Assembly (NCBI RefSeq): GCF_008329705.1
Contig: NZ_VTSX01000009.1
Coordinates: 95,903 to 159,902 of the forward strand
Length of the DNA stretch: 64,000 nt
Origin: Chryseobacterium sp. SN22
GTDB taxonomy: Bacteria > Bacteroidota > Bacteroidia > Flavobacteriales > Weeksellaceae
Direction of reading: 5' to 3'
Part shown: positions 47,114 to 55,860 of the stretch, piece after piece
Layout of the letters: each line of letters begins with the position of its first letter
Numbering within the stretch: position 1 is the first letter of the stretch
The notes under the pieces: model-generated
Seen by the model: only the letters and a program-made list of their open reading frames with translations
Told to the model about the DNA's origin: nothing
Database searches by the model: none
Position numbers and translations under genes: made by a program

Positions 47114-48145
47114 ATGGAAAACTTAGATAACCCGAATACGGAGCCTCAGAGCTCTATTAATCTTGATAAAAAAGAAGATCAGTTTCAATCGCGGATTGAT
47201 ATGATCGAGCTTCGTACGAGTCTTGAAAAAGTAAAATCCGAAATTGCCCAGGTTATTGTCGGGCAGGAAAGTATGATTGAACATCTTTTAGCTGCACTTT
47301 TATCGAATGGACACGTTCTGATCGAAGGGGTACCGGGGGTAGCTAAAACCATTACGGCAAAGCTATTGGCTAAAACCATCGATGTCGGGTTCAGCAGGAT
47401 CCAGTTTACGCCGGATCTCATGCCTTCCGATATTTTGGGAACTTCTGTATTCAGTGTGAAAAACTCTGAGTTTGAATTTAAAAAGGGCCCTATTTTCTCC
47501 AGTTTCATTCTGATTGATGAGATCAACAGGTCGCCGGCCAAAACCCAGGCTGCCCTATTTGAGGTAATGGAAGAAAGGCAGATTACCATGGACGGTATAA
47601 GATACATTATGGAAGAACCTTTCCTGGTAGTGGCTACCCAAAACCCAATTGAGCATGAAGGAACCTACAGGCTTCCGGAAGCACAGCTGGATCGTTTTTT
47701 ATTTAAAATCAATGTCGGCTATCCGAACCTTGATCAGGAAATTGCCATCATCAGGAACCAGCACGAAAGCAAACAGGAAGATAAGACTGATGTAGTCCGG
47801 AAAGTAATTACCGCGCAGCAGCTGAAGACTTACCAGCATCTGGTAAAAGAAATCATTGTGGAAGCGCAGCTGATTGAATATATTGCGAAAATTATCATCA
47901 ACACCCGGGAAAACCAGTTCCTTTATCTGGGGGCTTCTCCGCGAGCCAGTTTGGCGCTGTTGACGGCTTCCAAAGCATTTGCCGCATTACGGGGAAGAGA
48001 TTTCGTGACACCGGAAGACATTAAGGAAGCCAGCTACGCCGTATTGAGGCATCGGGTAATCGTTTCGCCGGAGCGTGAAATGGAAGGCCTGACGGCCGAT
48101 GAAATTATCAGGCAGATTTTGGAAGGGATAGAAATCCCGAGATAG
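47114..48145 (+). CDS. MoxR family AAA ATPase
   Basis: A 343-residue cytosolic AAA+ chaperone-like ATPase. Walker A is GVPGVAKTI, Walker B is ILIDEINRSP, the sensor region reads VVATQNPIEHEGTYRLPEAQLDRF, and a C-terminal lid follows. MoxR proteins assemble rings that act with VWA or DUF58 partners to mature enzymes or envelope complexes. It is followed 42 bases later by the DUF58 gene. Confidence 0.95.
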   Translation: MENLDNPNTEPQSSINLDKKEDQFQSRIDMIELRTSLEKVKSEIAQVIVGQESMIEHLLAALLSNGHVLIEGVPGVAKTITAKLLAKTIDVGFSRIQFTPDLMPSDILGTSVFSVKNSEFEFKKGPIFSSFILIDEINRSPAKTQAALFEVMEERQITMDGIRYIMEEPFLVVATQNPIEHEGTYRLPEAQLDRFLFKINVGYPNLDQEIAIIRNQHESKQEDKTDVVRKVITAQQLKTYQHLVKEIIVEAQLIEYIAKIIINTRENQFLYLGASPRASLALLTASKAFAALRGRDFVTPEDIKEASYAVLRHRVIVSPEREMEGLTADEIIRQILEGIEIPR

Positions 48146-48187
48146 AACCCTGCTGCAGGTTTTGCAGCTTAGATAAACATATAGTCA

Positions 48188-49510
48188 ATGAAGAACTTAT
48201 ACATTAATACACGCTTTTTCTTCGCACTCATCACAGTGGGGATACTGTATGTTTTTGCCTTCTTCTTGCCATGGGTTATGGTTGTGGCTCATATCGTTCT
48301 GCTGCTCTGCTTTCTGGCGGCAATGGTCGACGGACTTCTTATCTTCAATCAGAAAAAAGGAATTTCAGCCCAGAGAATCCTTCCGGAAAAATTGTCGAAC
48401 GGCGATGAAAATCCGGTGAAAATTGATATTAAAAACGATTACGGCTTTACGATTCATATCAATGTCATTGATGAAATACCATTTCAGTTTCAGAAAAGGG
48501 ATTTCTTAATTGAAAAAAAGATTGAACCGGGAAAAAATACTTTTTTCCAGTACATCCTGGAACCTAAAGAAAGAGGGGAATACAACTTTGGAAGTCTGCA
48601 TATTTATGTTTCTTCACCTTTGGGTTTGGTTTCAAAACGGTTCAGCTTTCAGAAAGATGCGAATCTGCCCGCCTATCCGTCATTTATCCATTTAAGGAAA
48701 TATGAACTGATGGCTTTACAAAGTGAATTTCTGCTTGGTGGAATGAAGAAAATAAGGAAACTGGGTCACACCATGGAATTCGAGCAGATCAAAGACTATG
48801 TGCCGGGTGATGATATCCGGACCATCAACTGGAAAGCAACTTCCAAGACAACCCGTTTGATGGTTAATCAGTTTCAGGACGAAAAAGCCCAGCGTATTTT
48901 TATGCTGATTGATAAAGGCCGGACCATGAAAATGCCGTTTAACGGATTGAGCCTGCTGGACTATTCGATTAATGCAACAATGGCTTTATCCCATATCATT
49001 CTTAAAAAAGGCGACCGTGCCGGGATGATGACCTTTTCAAAAAAAACGGAGAATAAAATAGCGGCGGAAAATAAATCGGGACAGCTGAGAAAAATTTCGG
49101 ACGCCCTTTACAATATTAAAACGGATTTTTTTGAAAGCGATTTTAACAGGCTGTATCAGGATGTAAAGTATTCTCTGAACCAGAGGAGCCTGGTTTTGCT
49201 GTTTACCAATTTTGAAACCCTGGACGGCCTTAACCGCCAGCTGAAATACCTTCGCGGAATCGCCAAAAACCATTTGCTGGTAGTCATATTTTTTAAAAAC
49301 TCAGAACTGCAGACCCTGATTCATAAAAATCCCGAAAGCACACAGGAAATCTATGATGAGATTATCGCAGAAAAATTCGAGTTTGAAAAGAAGCTGATTA
49401 TTCAGGAACTCAGGAAATACGGAATTTACTCAGTGTACACCCTTCCGGAAAACCTGAATGTGGATGTAATCAATAAATACCTGGAAATCAAAGCCCGGGG
49501 TATTTTGTAA
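48188..49510 (+). CDS. DUF58 domain-containing membrane protein
   Basis: A 440-residue protein with two N-terminal helices (FFFALITVGILYVFAFFLPW, MVVAHIVLLLCFLAAM), then a beta-sandwich region. The DUF58 region follows at about 190-300: MKKIRKLGHTMEFEQIKDYVPGDDIRTINWKATSK is the signature, and MLIDKGRTMKMP has a VWA-like fold with an incomplete metal site. It is the usual partner of the preceding MoxR ATPase. Confidence 0.93.
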   Translation: MKNLYINTRFFFALITVGILYVFAFFLPWVMVVAHIVLLLCFLAAMVDGLLIFNQKKGISAQRILPEKLSNGDENPVKIDIKNDYGFTIHINVIDEIPFQFQKRDFLIEKKIEPGKNTFFQYILEPKERGEYNFGSLHIYVSSPLGLVSKRFSFQKDANLPAYPSFIHLRKYELMALQSEFLLGGMKKIRKLGHTMEFEQIKDYVPGDDIRTINWKATSKTTRLMVNQFQDEKAQRIFMLIDKGRTMKMPFNGLSLLDYSINATMALSHIILKKGDRAGMMTFSKKTENKIAAENKSGQLRKISDALYNIKTDFFESDFNRLYQDVKYSLNQRSLVLLFTNFETLDGLNRQLKYLRGIAKNHLLVVIFFKNSELQTLIHKNPESTQEIYDEIIAEKFEFEKKLIIQELRKYGIYSVYTLPENLNVDVINKYLEIKARGIL

Positions 49511-49540
49511 TTTTGAAGAAGCAATAAGCAATAAACAATA

Positions 49541-49966
49541 ATGAAAATAACACTGAACCGAATCAACGACGATTTTTTATTTGAATGTACCAATGGCCAG
49601 GGAAATTCAATCTTACTGGATAATACCACACAGCCCGGAGCAAAAGGTGTTTCCCCGATGGAAAGCGTATTGATGGCCGTAGCCGGATGCAGCGGAATTG
49701 ACGTAGTGGCTATCCTGAAAAAGCAGCGGCAGGAAATTACGGGATTCCAGGCTGAAGTAGAAGGCGAAAGGATTCCTGTGGATGACGCAAAACCCTTTAA
49801 ATCCATTAAAGTAAAATTTCTTCTGGAAGGAAACGTCGATCCTAAAAAAGCATACAAAGCAGCACAGCTGTCTTTCGAAAAATACTGTTCCGTCTCCAAA
49901 ACGCTGGAACCGAACGTAGAAATCGGTTATGAGGTCTTCGTAAACGGAGAAATGGCAGAAGCATAA
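49541..49966 (+). CDS. OsmC family peroxiredoxin-like protein
   Basis: A 141-residue cytosolic protein. OsmC/Ohr enzymes reduce organic hydroperoxides with two Cys: here AVAGCSGIDV and FEKYCSVSKTL. The family start KITLNRINDDFLFEC and the GAKGVSPMESVLM helix fit the YhfA-like OsmC branch. It is followed by a strong terminator. Confidence 0.92.
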   Translation: MKITLNRINDDFLFECTNGQGNSILLDNTTQPGAKGVSPMESVLMAVAGCSGIDVVAILKKQRQEITGFQAEVEGERIPVDDAKPFKSIKVKFLLEGNVDPKKAYKAAQLSFEKYCSVSKTLEPNVEIGYEVFVNGEMAEA

Positions 49967-49980
49967 AACTCAGATTAAAA

Positions 49981-50015
49981 AAAACCGGTCAGATATTATT
50001 CTGACCGGTTTTTTT
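49981..50015. terminator. Terminator between osmC-like and T9SS genes
   Basis: AAAACCGGTCAG (49981-49992) pairs perfectly with CTGACCGGTTTT (50001-50012), followed by Ts; A-rich on the other side, so it serves both converging genes. Confidence 0.92.
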
Positions 50016-50033
50016 GTATGGATATGTAAACTA

Positions 50034-51725
50034 TTATTTTTTAATCGTCTTCATGCTCTTTACAGAACCGTCTTTCATGGTTAAGGTAAGAATATACATC
50101 CCTGATTTAGCACCACCTAAGAATAGCTCAGAAGAAGGATTTTCGAATGTTTTTACTACAACCCCTGAAGGATCGGTTACCACCGCTTTTTTCACGTTTT
50201 CCGCTTTTTCAAGGTAAAGGATGTCAGCAAACGGATTCGGATACGCAATCCTTTCGTTCCCTTTGGTGCTTACTTCATTGGTGGCTAAAGCCGAAGCAGG
50301 CTGCAAAGTTACGGTTACCGTATAAGTTCCGTTGTCTACTTTGTTATAATCCGCGTTACAATCTGATCCACCATACGTTCTCCATGCTCTAAGTTCATAG
50401 TTTACGGTTCCTGTAAGATCGTTAGCTATAGTAAGACCTGTTCTGCTATAAGAATAGGTTCCTGTAGATGAGCCCGATCCTGCGCTTAAAGCAGCTTCAG
50501 TATTTCCGTTAGTAGTACATACCAGCAAACTTCTTTGCTCAGCCATCCAGCCGTTACCTGCAGTAGTCATATTGTAAGTAACGTCTGTGGATTGCACTTT
50601 GTATCCTGAAGGGATCGTAATAGATAAAGTCCCCGGACAGTTCGTCGTTGATGTAGTGCTTACGGATGATGAACTTTCATACTTGGTATTAATATCTCCG
50701 GCAGTATAAGTAGCAGAAATCTGTCCCGGCGTAAATTGTGTCATTCTCCAGAAACTTTGTGAAGAGCCGCCACAGTTGGAACGTACCCAGAAATAATACG
50801 TTTGTCCTGTAGTAAGGGAATTCCCTAAATTTACCGAAGTTCCTGAAGTTACCGAACCTGTTGGTGTTGTTGCCGCAGTCGGAGGAGTGGAAGAGGTACT
50901 GTAATAGTACTGGTATCCTGAAGCCGGAGCACCGCTCGCCGGAGCTGTCCAGCTGAGCGTAGCCCCTGTCATAGTGGTGGTTGCCATTATATTGGTAGGA
51001 CTTCCACAAGGGTTGAACGCATTAGCTGAAAAACCAAAGATGTTGGGAATTCCTCCTGTTCCGGTTTTGGTAACCGTTACGCTTTTCACGACCTTCGATT
51101 GATTGGTAGCGTCGATGGTCAAAGGAAGCTGGTATAATCTTGGATTCGTTCCGGACCCGGACTCAAGATTATCATTGGTCTTGTTTATTCTGCCGATTCC
51201 CTGGATGGCGTAACTGCTACCGCCATACCAGTCGGAAATAGCAACGCCGGTAAAGGTTTGTGACGTGTTATCCGTAAAATTCACAGTCGCATCTACTGTA
51301 CAGTCTCCGCTTCCGCCTGTTGCCAGCATATATACCACACTTGCAGAAAGAGGATTTGAAAACTGTAATGTTCCGTTATCACCTGCATTCTGTAATCTTA
51401 AAGAGTTATTGGCACTGTATGATCCCAATTGATAGGTTAGTCCGGAAGTAGAGGCAACCGCAGAGCTAATAATGCCATTAACCGGAAGGCCGTAGGTAAG
51501 TGTCGTGCTGCTCGCTGTTAACTGGAAGTCACGTGAAATAAATGCATAATTTACTCCATCTACATCACTATTAGTAGAAGAAGCAGACGGACCAACCCCA
51601 TTGGCAATGACATCGGCATTAAAACCGCTTTGAACTGTAAATGATTGATAATCCTGTGCATACAGATGATTTGTGAAGATGCCGGCTACCATCAATCCGG
51701 TAAAAGTAAGTAATTTTCCTTTCAT
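50034..51725 (-). CDS. Secreted protein with FN3 domain and T9SS type A sorting domain
   Basis: A 563-residue exported protein (signal peptide to NHLYAQ). An N-terminal beta-rich domain is followed by a fibronectin-III-like domain (about 240-330: TNIMATTTMTGATLSWTAP, then YYFWVRSNCGG). A Ser/Thr-rich beta domain follows. The end is a typical T9SS type A domain: ERIAYPNPFADILYLEK, SGVVVKTFE and GMYILTLTMKDGSVKSMKTIKK. It is thus exported through the type IX system and probably anchored or released at the surface. Ligand unknown. Confidence 0.9.
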   Translation of the reverse strand: MKGKLLTFTGLMVAGIFTNHLYAQDYQSFTVQSGFNADVIANGVGPSASSTNSDVDGVNYAFISRDFQLTASSTTLTYGLPVNGIISSAVASTSGLTYQLGSYSANNSLRLQNAGDNGTLQFSNPLSASVVYMLATGGSGDCTVDATVNFTDNTSQTFTGVAISDWYGGSSYAIQGIGRINKTNDNLESGSGTNPRLYQLPLTIDATNQSKVVKSVTVTKTGTGGIPNIFGFSANAFNPCGSPTNIMATTTMTGATLSWTAPASGAPASGYQYYYSTSSTPPTAATTPTGSVTSGTSVNLGNSLTTGQTYYFWVRSNCGGSSQSFWRMTQFTPGQISATYTAGDINTKYESSSSVSTTSTTNCPGTLSITIPSGYKVQSTDVTYNMTTAGNGWMAEQRSLLVCTTNGNTEAALSAGSGSSTGTYSYSRTGLTIANDLTGTVNYELRAWRTYGGSDCNADYNKVDNGTYTVTVTLQPASALATNEVSTKGNERIAYPNPFADILYLEKAENVKKAVVTDPSGVVVKTFENPSSELFLGGAKSGMYILTLTMKDGSVKSMKTIKK

Positions 51726-51749
51726 AAAGAATTTTATTTTTTTGTAGCG

Positions 51750-51757
51750 CTAATATA
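51750..51757 (-). promoter_or_regulatory. -7 box of the T9SS substrate gene
   Basis: CTAATATA on the plus strand reads TATATTAG on the minus strand, one base off TAnnTTTG, 24 bases before the start codon. No clear -33 box. Confidence 0.4.
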
Positions 51758-51902
51758 GGGATTTGGTGATAAAAATGTAGCATACATTCATATTTAATGT
51801 TAATTTTCAATTAAATTGGATAAGATAGTATTGAAATTATTATTTTATATAGATGTTGACTATGGAATCCCTATTTAATCATTTATACCATTAATAGATG
51901 TA

Positions 51903-51936
51903 AAAATAAGCCTTCCGGAAACAGAAGGCTTATTTT
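51903..51936 (-). terminator. Terminator after the GH63-like gene
   Basis: AAAATAAGCCTTC (51903-51915) pairs with GAAGGCTTATTTT (51924-51936), a 13-bp stem with an 8-base loop, downstream of the minus-strand glucosidase. Confidence 0.8.
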
Positions 51937-51953
51937 ATGTAAATAGACTATAA

Positions 51954-54566
51954 TTAGTTTTGTCTAGGCTTCAGTAGCTTCGCTACCGTTGCCGTCCAGC
52001 CGGTCTGATGGGATGCACCTACCCCCCGGCCGTTATCTCCATGGAAATACTCGAAAAAGGTAATATAATCTTTAAAATTTTCATCATAATTAAATTTGGC
52101 ATTTCCGCCATTAAAGGGTCTTTGTCCTACGTCATCTTTCAGAAAGATGGAACAGAGCCTGTTGCTGACATCTTGAGCCACTTCATCAAGGTTTTTCATT
52201 TCTCCGCTGCCGGTAGGCAGTTCAACCTTTAGGCTGTTGCCGTAATAAAAATGGAATCGCTGCAGGCTTTCTACGATAAGGAAGTTGATGGGAAACCAGA
52301 TCGGGCCCCGCCAGTTGCTGTTTCCGCCAAACATCCGGCTGTCGCTTTCCGCAGGGGTGTAATACACGATATTTTCCGTTCCGTGCACCGAAAATTTAAA
52401 CGGGTTTTCCTCATAAACCTTAGACATGGCACGGATTCCGTAACGGCTCAGAAACTCCTTTTCATCAAGCATCCGCGATAAAACTTTAGTCAGACGTGTT
52501 TTACGGAGAATGCTCATCAGGTGCTTTCTACCCTGGCCTTCTTCTTCCCAGTGGGATACCAGTTTTGTCAGTTCCGGTTTGTTTTTCAGCACCCAGTCCA
52601 TCCTTTCCACGAAATTCGGCATATTATCAAGGAGGTGATGGTCAATAATTTCCACGGCAAACATCGGGATCAGCCCTACGATACTTCGCAGCCTGAGCGA
52701 GGTACTTTCGCCGTTTCCAAGTTGAAGAACATCATAGAAAAAGCCGTCTTCTTCGTTCCACAGGCCTTCGGTGCCGTCACCCAGGTTTTCCATGGCTTCG
52801 GCAATATAAAGATAATGCTCGAAAAATTTAATAGCCATATCTTCATATACCTGGTAATACTGGGCGAGTTCCATAGCCATCCGCATCATATTCAGCGCGT
52901 ACATTGCCATCCAGCTGGTACCGTCTGCCTGCTCAAGATGCTGCCCGTCTTTCAGGATCATATTCCGGTCAAAAGCACCGATGTTATCGAGCCCGAGAAA
53001 ACCTCCGCCGAAAATATTTTTGCCGTTTTTATCTTTCCGGTTTACCCACCACGTAAAATTCAGAAGGAGCTTCTGGAAAACTTTTTCCAGAAAGAGAAGG
53101 TCGGGTTTGCCGTTCTGTTTTTCATCAATTTTAAAAACCCGGAAGCACGACCAGGCGTGTACCGGCGGATTGACATCGCTGAGGTTCCACTCGTAGGCCG
53201 GAAGCTGTCCGTTCGGATGCATATACCATTCCTTCGTCAGCAAAAGAAGCTGCCCTTTTGCAAACTCTGCATCAATCAGCGCAAACGGGACACAATGGAA
53301 AGCCAGGTCCCAGGTGGCATACCACGGATATTCCCATTTATCCGGCATCGAAATGATGTCTTTATTATGAAGGTGGTTCCACTCTGTATTTCTTACATAA
53401 TGGTTAAAATCACGGGGAGCCACAAAATTAGGGTCACCCTTCAGCCATTTTCCTACATTGTAGTGGTAAAACTGCTTGTTCCAGAGAAGTCCGGCAAATG
53501 CCTGGCGCTGTACATTTCTTTCATCGCTGTCTGTGACGTCGCTCTGAATTTCATCATAAAATTCCTGGGCTTCAGCAATCCTTGTATTGAAAATGTCATC
53601 AAAATCATTAAACGGCTCATCCAAATCATTGGGCGACAATCTGAAATCAAAAACTTTGGATCCTCTGCTACCAATGGTCTCATCAACTAGAAAAGAAGCT
53701 TTTGATCCTCTTTTTTCAGGATTTACCGTATTGCTTCCATAGATAATATAGTCGTTGATCCCGTCTTTAAAGTACGTACTGCCAGGGTAGGGTGTTCCGT
53801 AAAGTTTTGGGTTGTTCGTCTCATTTTCACAGAAAACACTTTCTGCACGCATGTTCCTCGAATAAAACTTTTTAATTCCAATGCTGTCATGATTGATATT
53901 GATGCAGCCTTCATGGGAAGCGTTCGTCTGCCCCTTGTATGTATTATAGCCCCATTTCCAGTTATTTCTAAACCAGACAGTCGGAACTACTAAGATCGGA
54001 GCATCTGTCTCACTTCTGTTGCATACCGTAACACGGACTAAAAAATCATTATGGTCCGCCTTAGCATATTCAATGAAAATATCGAAATATTCATCCTTAT
54101 CGAAAATACCGGTATCGAAAATTTCATATTCAGGCTGCTTCTTACTCCGTCTTGCATTTTCAGAACGGATATCATCATACGGAAATTCGTTGATGGGATA
54201 TTTATACACCATTTTCATGTAACTGTGCGTAGGCGTATTGTCCAGATAATAGAATATTTCCTTAATATCTTCCCCATGATTTCCCTGAGGATTGCTGAGC
54301 CCGAAGAAACGTTCTTTTACGATCTTGTCTTTCTTGTTCCAGAATGAAAGGGCAAAACAGAAAATTTGCTTGACGTCGGAAATTCCGGCGATGCCCTCTT
54401 CGCCCCAGCGGTAGGCATAGCTTTCTGCGGAATTATGATTGGCAAAATTCCATGCATCGCCGTTAGGGCTGTAATCTTCACGTACATTTCCCCATTGCCG
54501 GTTGCTTACATAAGGTCCCCAGTGTTTCCAGTTGCTGTCCTGTAATCTTTGTTTTTCTGCAATCAT
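51954..54566 (-). CDS. GH63/MGH1-type glucosidase
   Basis: An 870-residue protein without a signal peptide, so probably cytosolic. It begins IAEKQRLQDSNWKHWGPYVSNRQWG and has the (alpha/alpha)6-barrel features of GH63-like glucosidases: YPWYATWDLAFHCVPFALID, LPAYEWNLSDVNPPVH, DGTSWMAMYALNMM and NSNWRGPIWFPINFL, with acidic residues in the expected places. The family removes alpha-glucose residues, including from mannosylglycerate- or glucosylglycerate-type solutes; the substrate here is not determined. A start 17 codons upstream is excluded because the likely promoter (54587-54594) would fall inside it. Confidence 0.88.
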   Translation of the reverse strand: MIAEKQRLQDSNWKHWGPYVSNRQWGNVREDYSPNGDAWNFANHNSAESYAYRWGEEGIAGISDVKQIFCFALSFWNKKDKIVKERFFGLSNPQGNHGEDIKEIFYYLDNTPTHSYMKMVYKYPINEFPYDDIRSENARRSKKQPEYEIFDTGIFDKDEYFDIFIEYAKADHNDFLVRVTVCNRSETDAPILVVPTVWFRNNWKWGYNTYKGQTNASHEGCININHDSIGIKKFYSRNMRAESVFCENETNNPKLYGTPYPGSTYFKDGINDYIIYGSNTVNPEKRGSKASFLVDETIGSRGSKVFDFRLSPNDLDEPFNDFDDIFNTRIAEAQEFYDEIQSDVTDSDERNVQRQAFAGLLWNKQFYHYNVGKWLKGDPNFVAPRDFNHYVRNTEWNHLHNKDIISMPDKWEYPWYATWDLAFHCVPFALIDAEFAKGQLLLLTKEWYMHPNGQLPAYEWNLSDVNPPVHAWSCFRVFKIDEKQNGKPDLLFLEKVFQKLLLNFTWWVNRKDKNGKNIFGGGFLGLDNIGAFDRNMILKDGQHLEQADGTSWMAMYALNMMRMAMELAQYYQVYEDMAIKFFEHYLYIAEAMENLGDGTEGLWNEEDGFFYDVLQLGNGESTSLRLRSIVGLIPMFAVEIIDHHLLDNMPNFVERMDWVLKNKPELTKLVSHWEEEGQGRKHLMSILRKTRLTKVLSRMLDEKEFLSRYGIRAMSKVYEENPFKFSVHGTENIVYYTPAESDSRMFGGNSNWRGPIWFPINFLIVESLQRFHFYYGNSLKVELPTGSGEMKNLDEVAQDVSNRLCSIFLKDDVGQRPFNGGNAKFNYDENFKDYITFFEYFHGDNGRGVGASHQTGWTATVAKLLKPRQN

Positions 54567-54586
54567 ATTTTTCAACAGTTTCCTTA

Positions 54587-54613
54587 CGAAGTTAGTTTTT
54601 TTTGAAAAAAATT
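54587..54613 (-). promoter_or_regulatory. Promoter of the GH63-like gene
   Basis: On the minus strand TTGG is followed after 19 bases by TAACTTCG (54587-54594), 7 of 8 to the -7 consensus. It places the start site about 14 bases before the chosen ATG. Confidence 0.45.
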
Positions 54614-54718
54614 CCAACCCTTATCATTTAAAATATCCTTAATATTTCTCTGGAGCCTTCTGCTGATGCGTCTTTTCATGTTAAATTAAATTTTTATAAA
54701 TATTTAAAAGAAAAGTTC

Positions 54719-54726
54719 TATCTTTG
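54719..54726 (+). promoter_or_regulatory. -7 box of the methionine locus
   Basis: TATCTTTG matches TAnnTTTG perfectly, about 30 bases before the riboswitch. The -33 position is only T-rich. Confidence 0.7.
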
Positions 54727-54755
54727 CACCATTCGTTCATTCAAATATTGAAAAT

Positions 54756-54860
54756 GTTATCAAGAAAGGTTGAGGGATTAGACCCTGCGAAACCTTAGCA
54801 ACCCTTTGTGAAAGCAAAGAAGGTGCTACGTTCTACCAAAATTATTTTTGGACAGATAAC
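54756..54860 (+). ncRNA. SAM-I riboswitch (S-box)
   Basis: The SAM-I core is clear. P1 is formed by GTTATC (54756-54761) and GATAAC (54855-54860). Between them lie CAAGAAAGGTTGAGGGA, GACCCTGCGAAACC, TTAGCAACC and AAGAAGGTGCTACGTTC, the invariant parts of the kink-turn, SAM pocket and P3 loop. It sits directly upstream of methionine-biosynthesis genes. In Bacteroidota such switches are thought to act by blocking translation or by attenuation; a clear terminator was not seen between it and the coding start, so translation control is possible. Confidence 0.9.
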
Positions 54861-54920
54861 TTACTGAAGTTCTTTTCAGCCATTTCCTGTGGCATTTTCA
54901 ATGGTATTAAAATAATAGAA

Positions 54921-55859
54921 TTGAAAACAGAACTAAACTATATTAACTTTTCGTATCAAACCGGTTCCGGTAAGGAATACAATATCCCGTTAAGCTATCA
55001 GCTTTTCGGGAAAGACCTGTTTTCCGCGCCCGTTATCATGGTAAACCATGCACTGACCGGAAACTCTGAAGTTGCCGGAGAAAAAGGCTGGTGGAAAAAA
55101 TTAATTGGCGAAAATCAGGTGATCGATACGAACCGCTATACGGTGTTGTGTTTTAATATTCCCGGAAACGGTTATGATGATTTTTTTATTGATTCGTATA
55201 AAGATTTCACTACGGCTGACATTGCCGGCATCTTTCTTAAAGGCCTGGAACTTTTAAATATTAAAAAGCTGCATGTTCTTATCGGAGGTTCCCTGGGAGG
55301 CGGGATCGGCTGGGAAATGCTGGCTAAGAATCCCGGTCTGGCCGGAATTTTTATTCCCATTGCCTGCGATTTCAAAACCCATGACTGGCTCCATGCCCAA
55401 TGCCTGGTTCAGAAGTTTTTACTGAATCAGGAAGAGGAACCGCTGCAGAAAGCCAGGATTCATGCTATGCTGTGCTACCGGACACCGGAATCATTAAATG
55501 GGAGATTTAAAAACAGATACAGTAAGGAAAAACAACGGTTAGAGTCAGAAGATTGGCTTGTTTATCATGGTAATGCATTAAACGAAAGATTTAGTTTAAT
55601 GTCCTATAAGTTGATGAATCACTTGCTGATGAATATCAATGCCGATGAATTGAAGTTAAAAAGCATTACGTCCAGAATATATATTATTTCAGTAGATACT
55701 GATCTTTTCTTTCCGGCGGCCGAAATGCGAATGTGTTATCAGAAACTGAAAGAAAGGAAAGCCGATGTTTTCTATCACGAAATACAATCAATTCATGGAC
55801 ACGATGCCTTTTTAATGGAATACGAACAATTGAATACGATCATAAAAAATATTTTGTAA
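54921..55859 (+). CDS. metX: MetX-like homoserine acyltransferase (alpha/beta hydrolase)
   Basis: A 312-residue enzyme of the homoserine O-acetyltransferase fold. Visible are VNHALTGNSEVAGE...GWW, the nucleophile elbow IGGSLGGGIGWEM, an Asp in ISVDTDLFFPAAE and the final His in IHGHDAFLMEY. It activates homoserine for sulfhydrylation in methionine synthesis. It is shorter than the usual 350-380-residue MetX, so a variant. The only plausible start is TTG; the upstream ATG near 54901 is quickly stopped. It is the first gene after the SAM riboswitch, with one base before the next ATG. Confidence 0.88.
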   Translation: MKTELNYINFSYQTGSGKEYNIPLSYQLFGKDLFSAPVIMVNHALTGNSEVAGEKGWWKKLIGENQVIDTNRYTVLCFNIPGNGYDDFFIDSYKDFTTADIAGIFLKGLELLNIKKLHVLIGGSLGGGIGWEMLAKNPGLAGIFIPIACDFKTHDWLHAQCLVQKFLLNQEEEPLQKARIHAMLCYRTPESLNGRFKNRYSKEKQRLESEDWLVYHGNALNERFSLMSYKLMNHLLMNINADELKLKSITSRIYIISVDTDLFFPAAEMRMCYQKLKERKADVFYHEIQSIHGHDAFLMEYEQLNTIIKNIL

Positions 55860-55860
55860 G

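Larger units (their letters stand above)
54618..54920. other. 303-base leader of the methionine locus
   Basis: Non-coding region holding the perfect -7 box at 54719, a SAM-I riboswitch at 54756-54860, and a spacer of about 60 bases to the first gene. The upstream part separates it from the divergent glucosidase. Confidence 0.8.

Noticed and set aside
52521..53690. 389-codon plus-strand open frame inside the GH63-like gene
   Set aside because: It is an antisense shadow of a conserved coding sequence. It has no family resemblance, and the sense frame has all expected motifs, so it is not reported as a gene.
54567..54617. Upstream start for the GH63-like gene
   Set aside because: A likely promoter (TTGG-N19-TAACTTCG) lies within this extension, so the transcript would start downstream of it; the ATG at 54566 is used.
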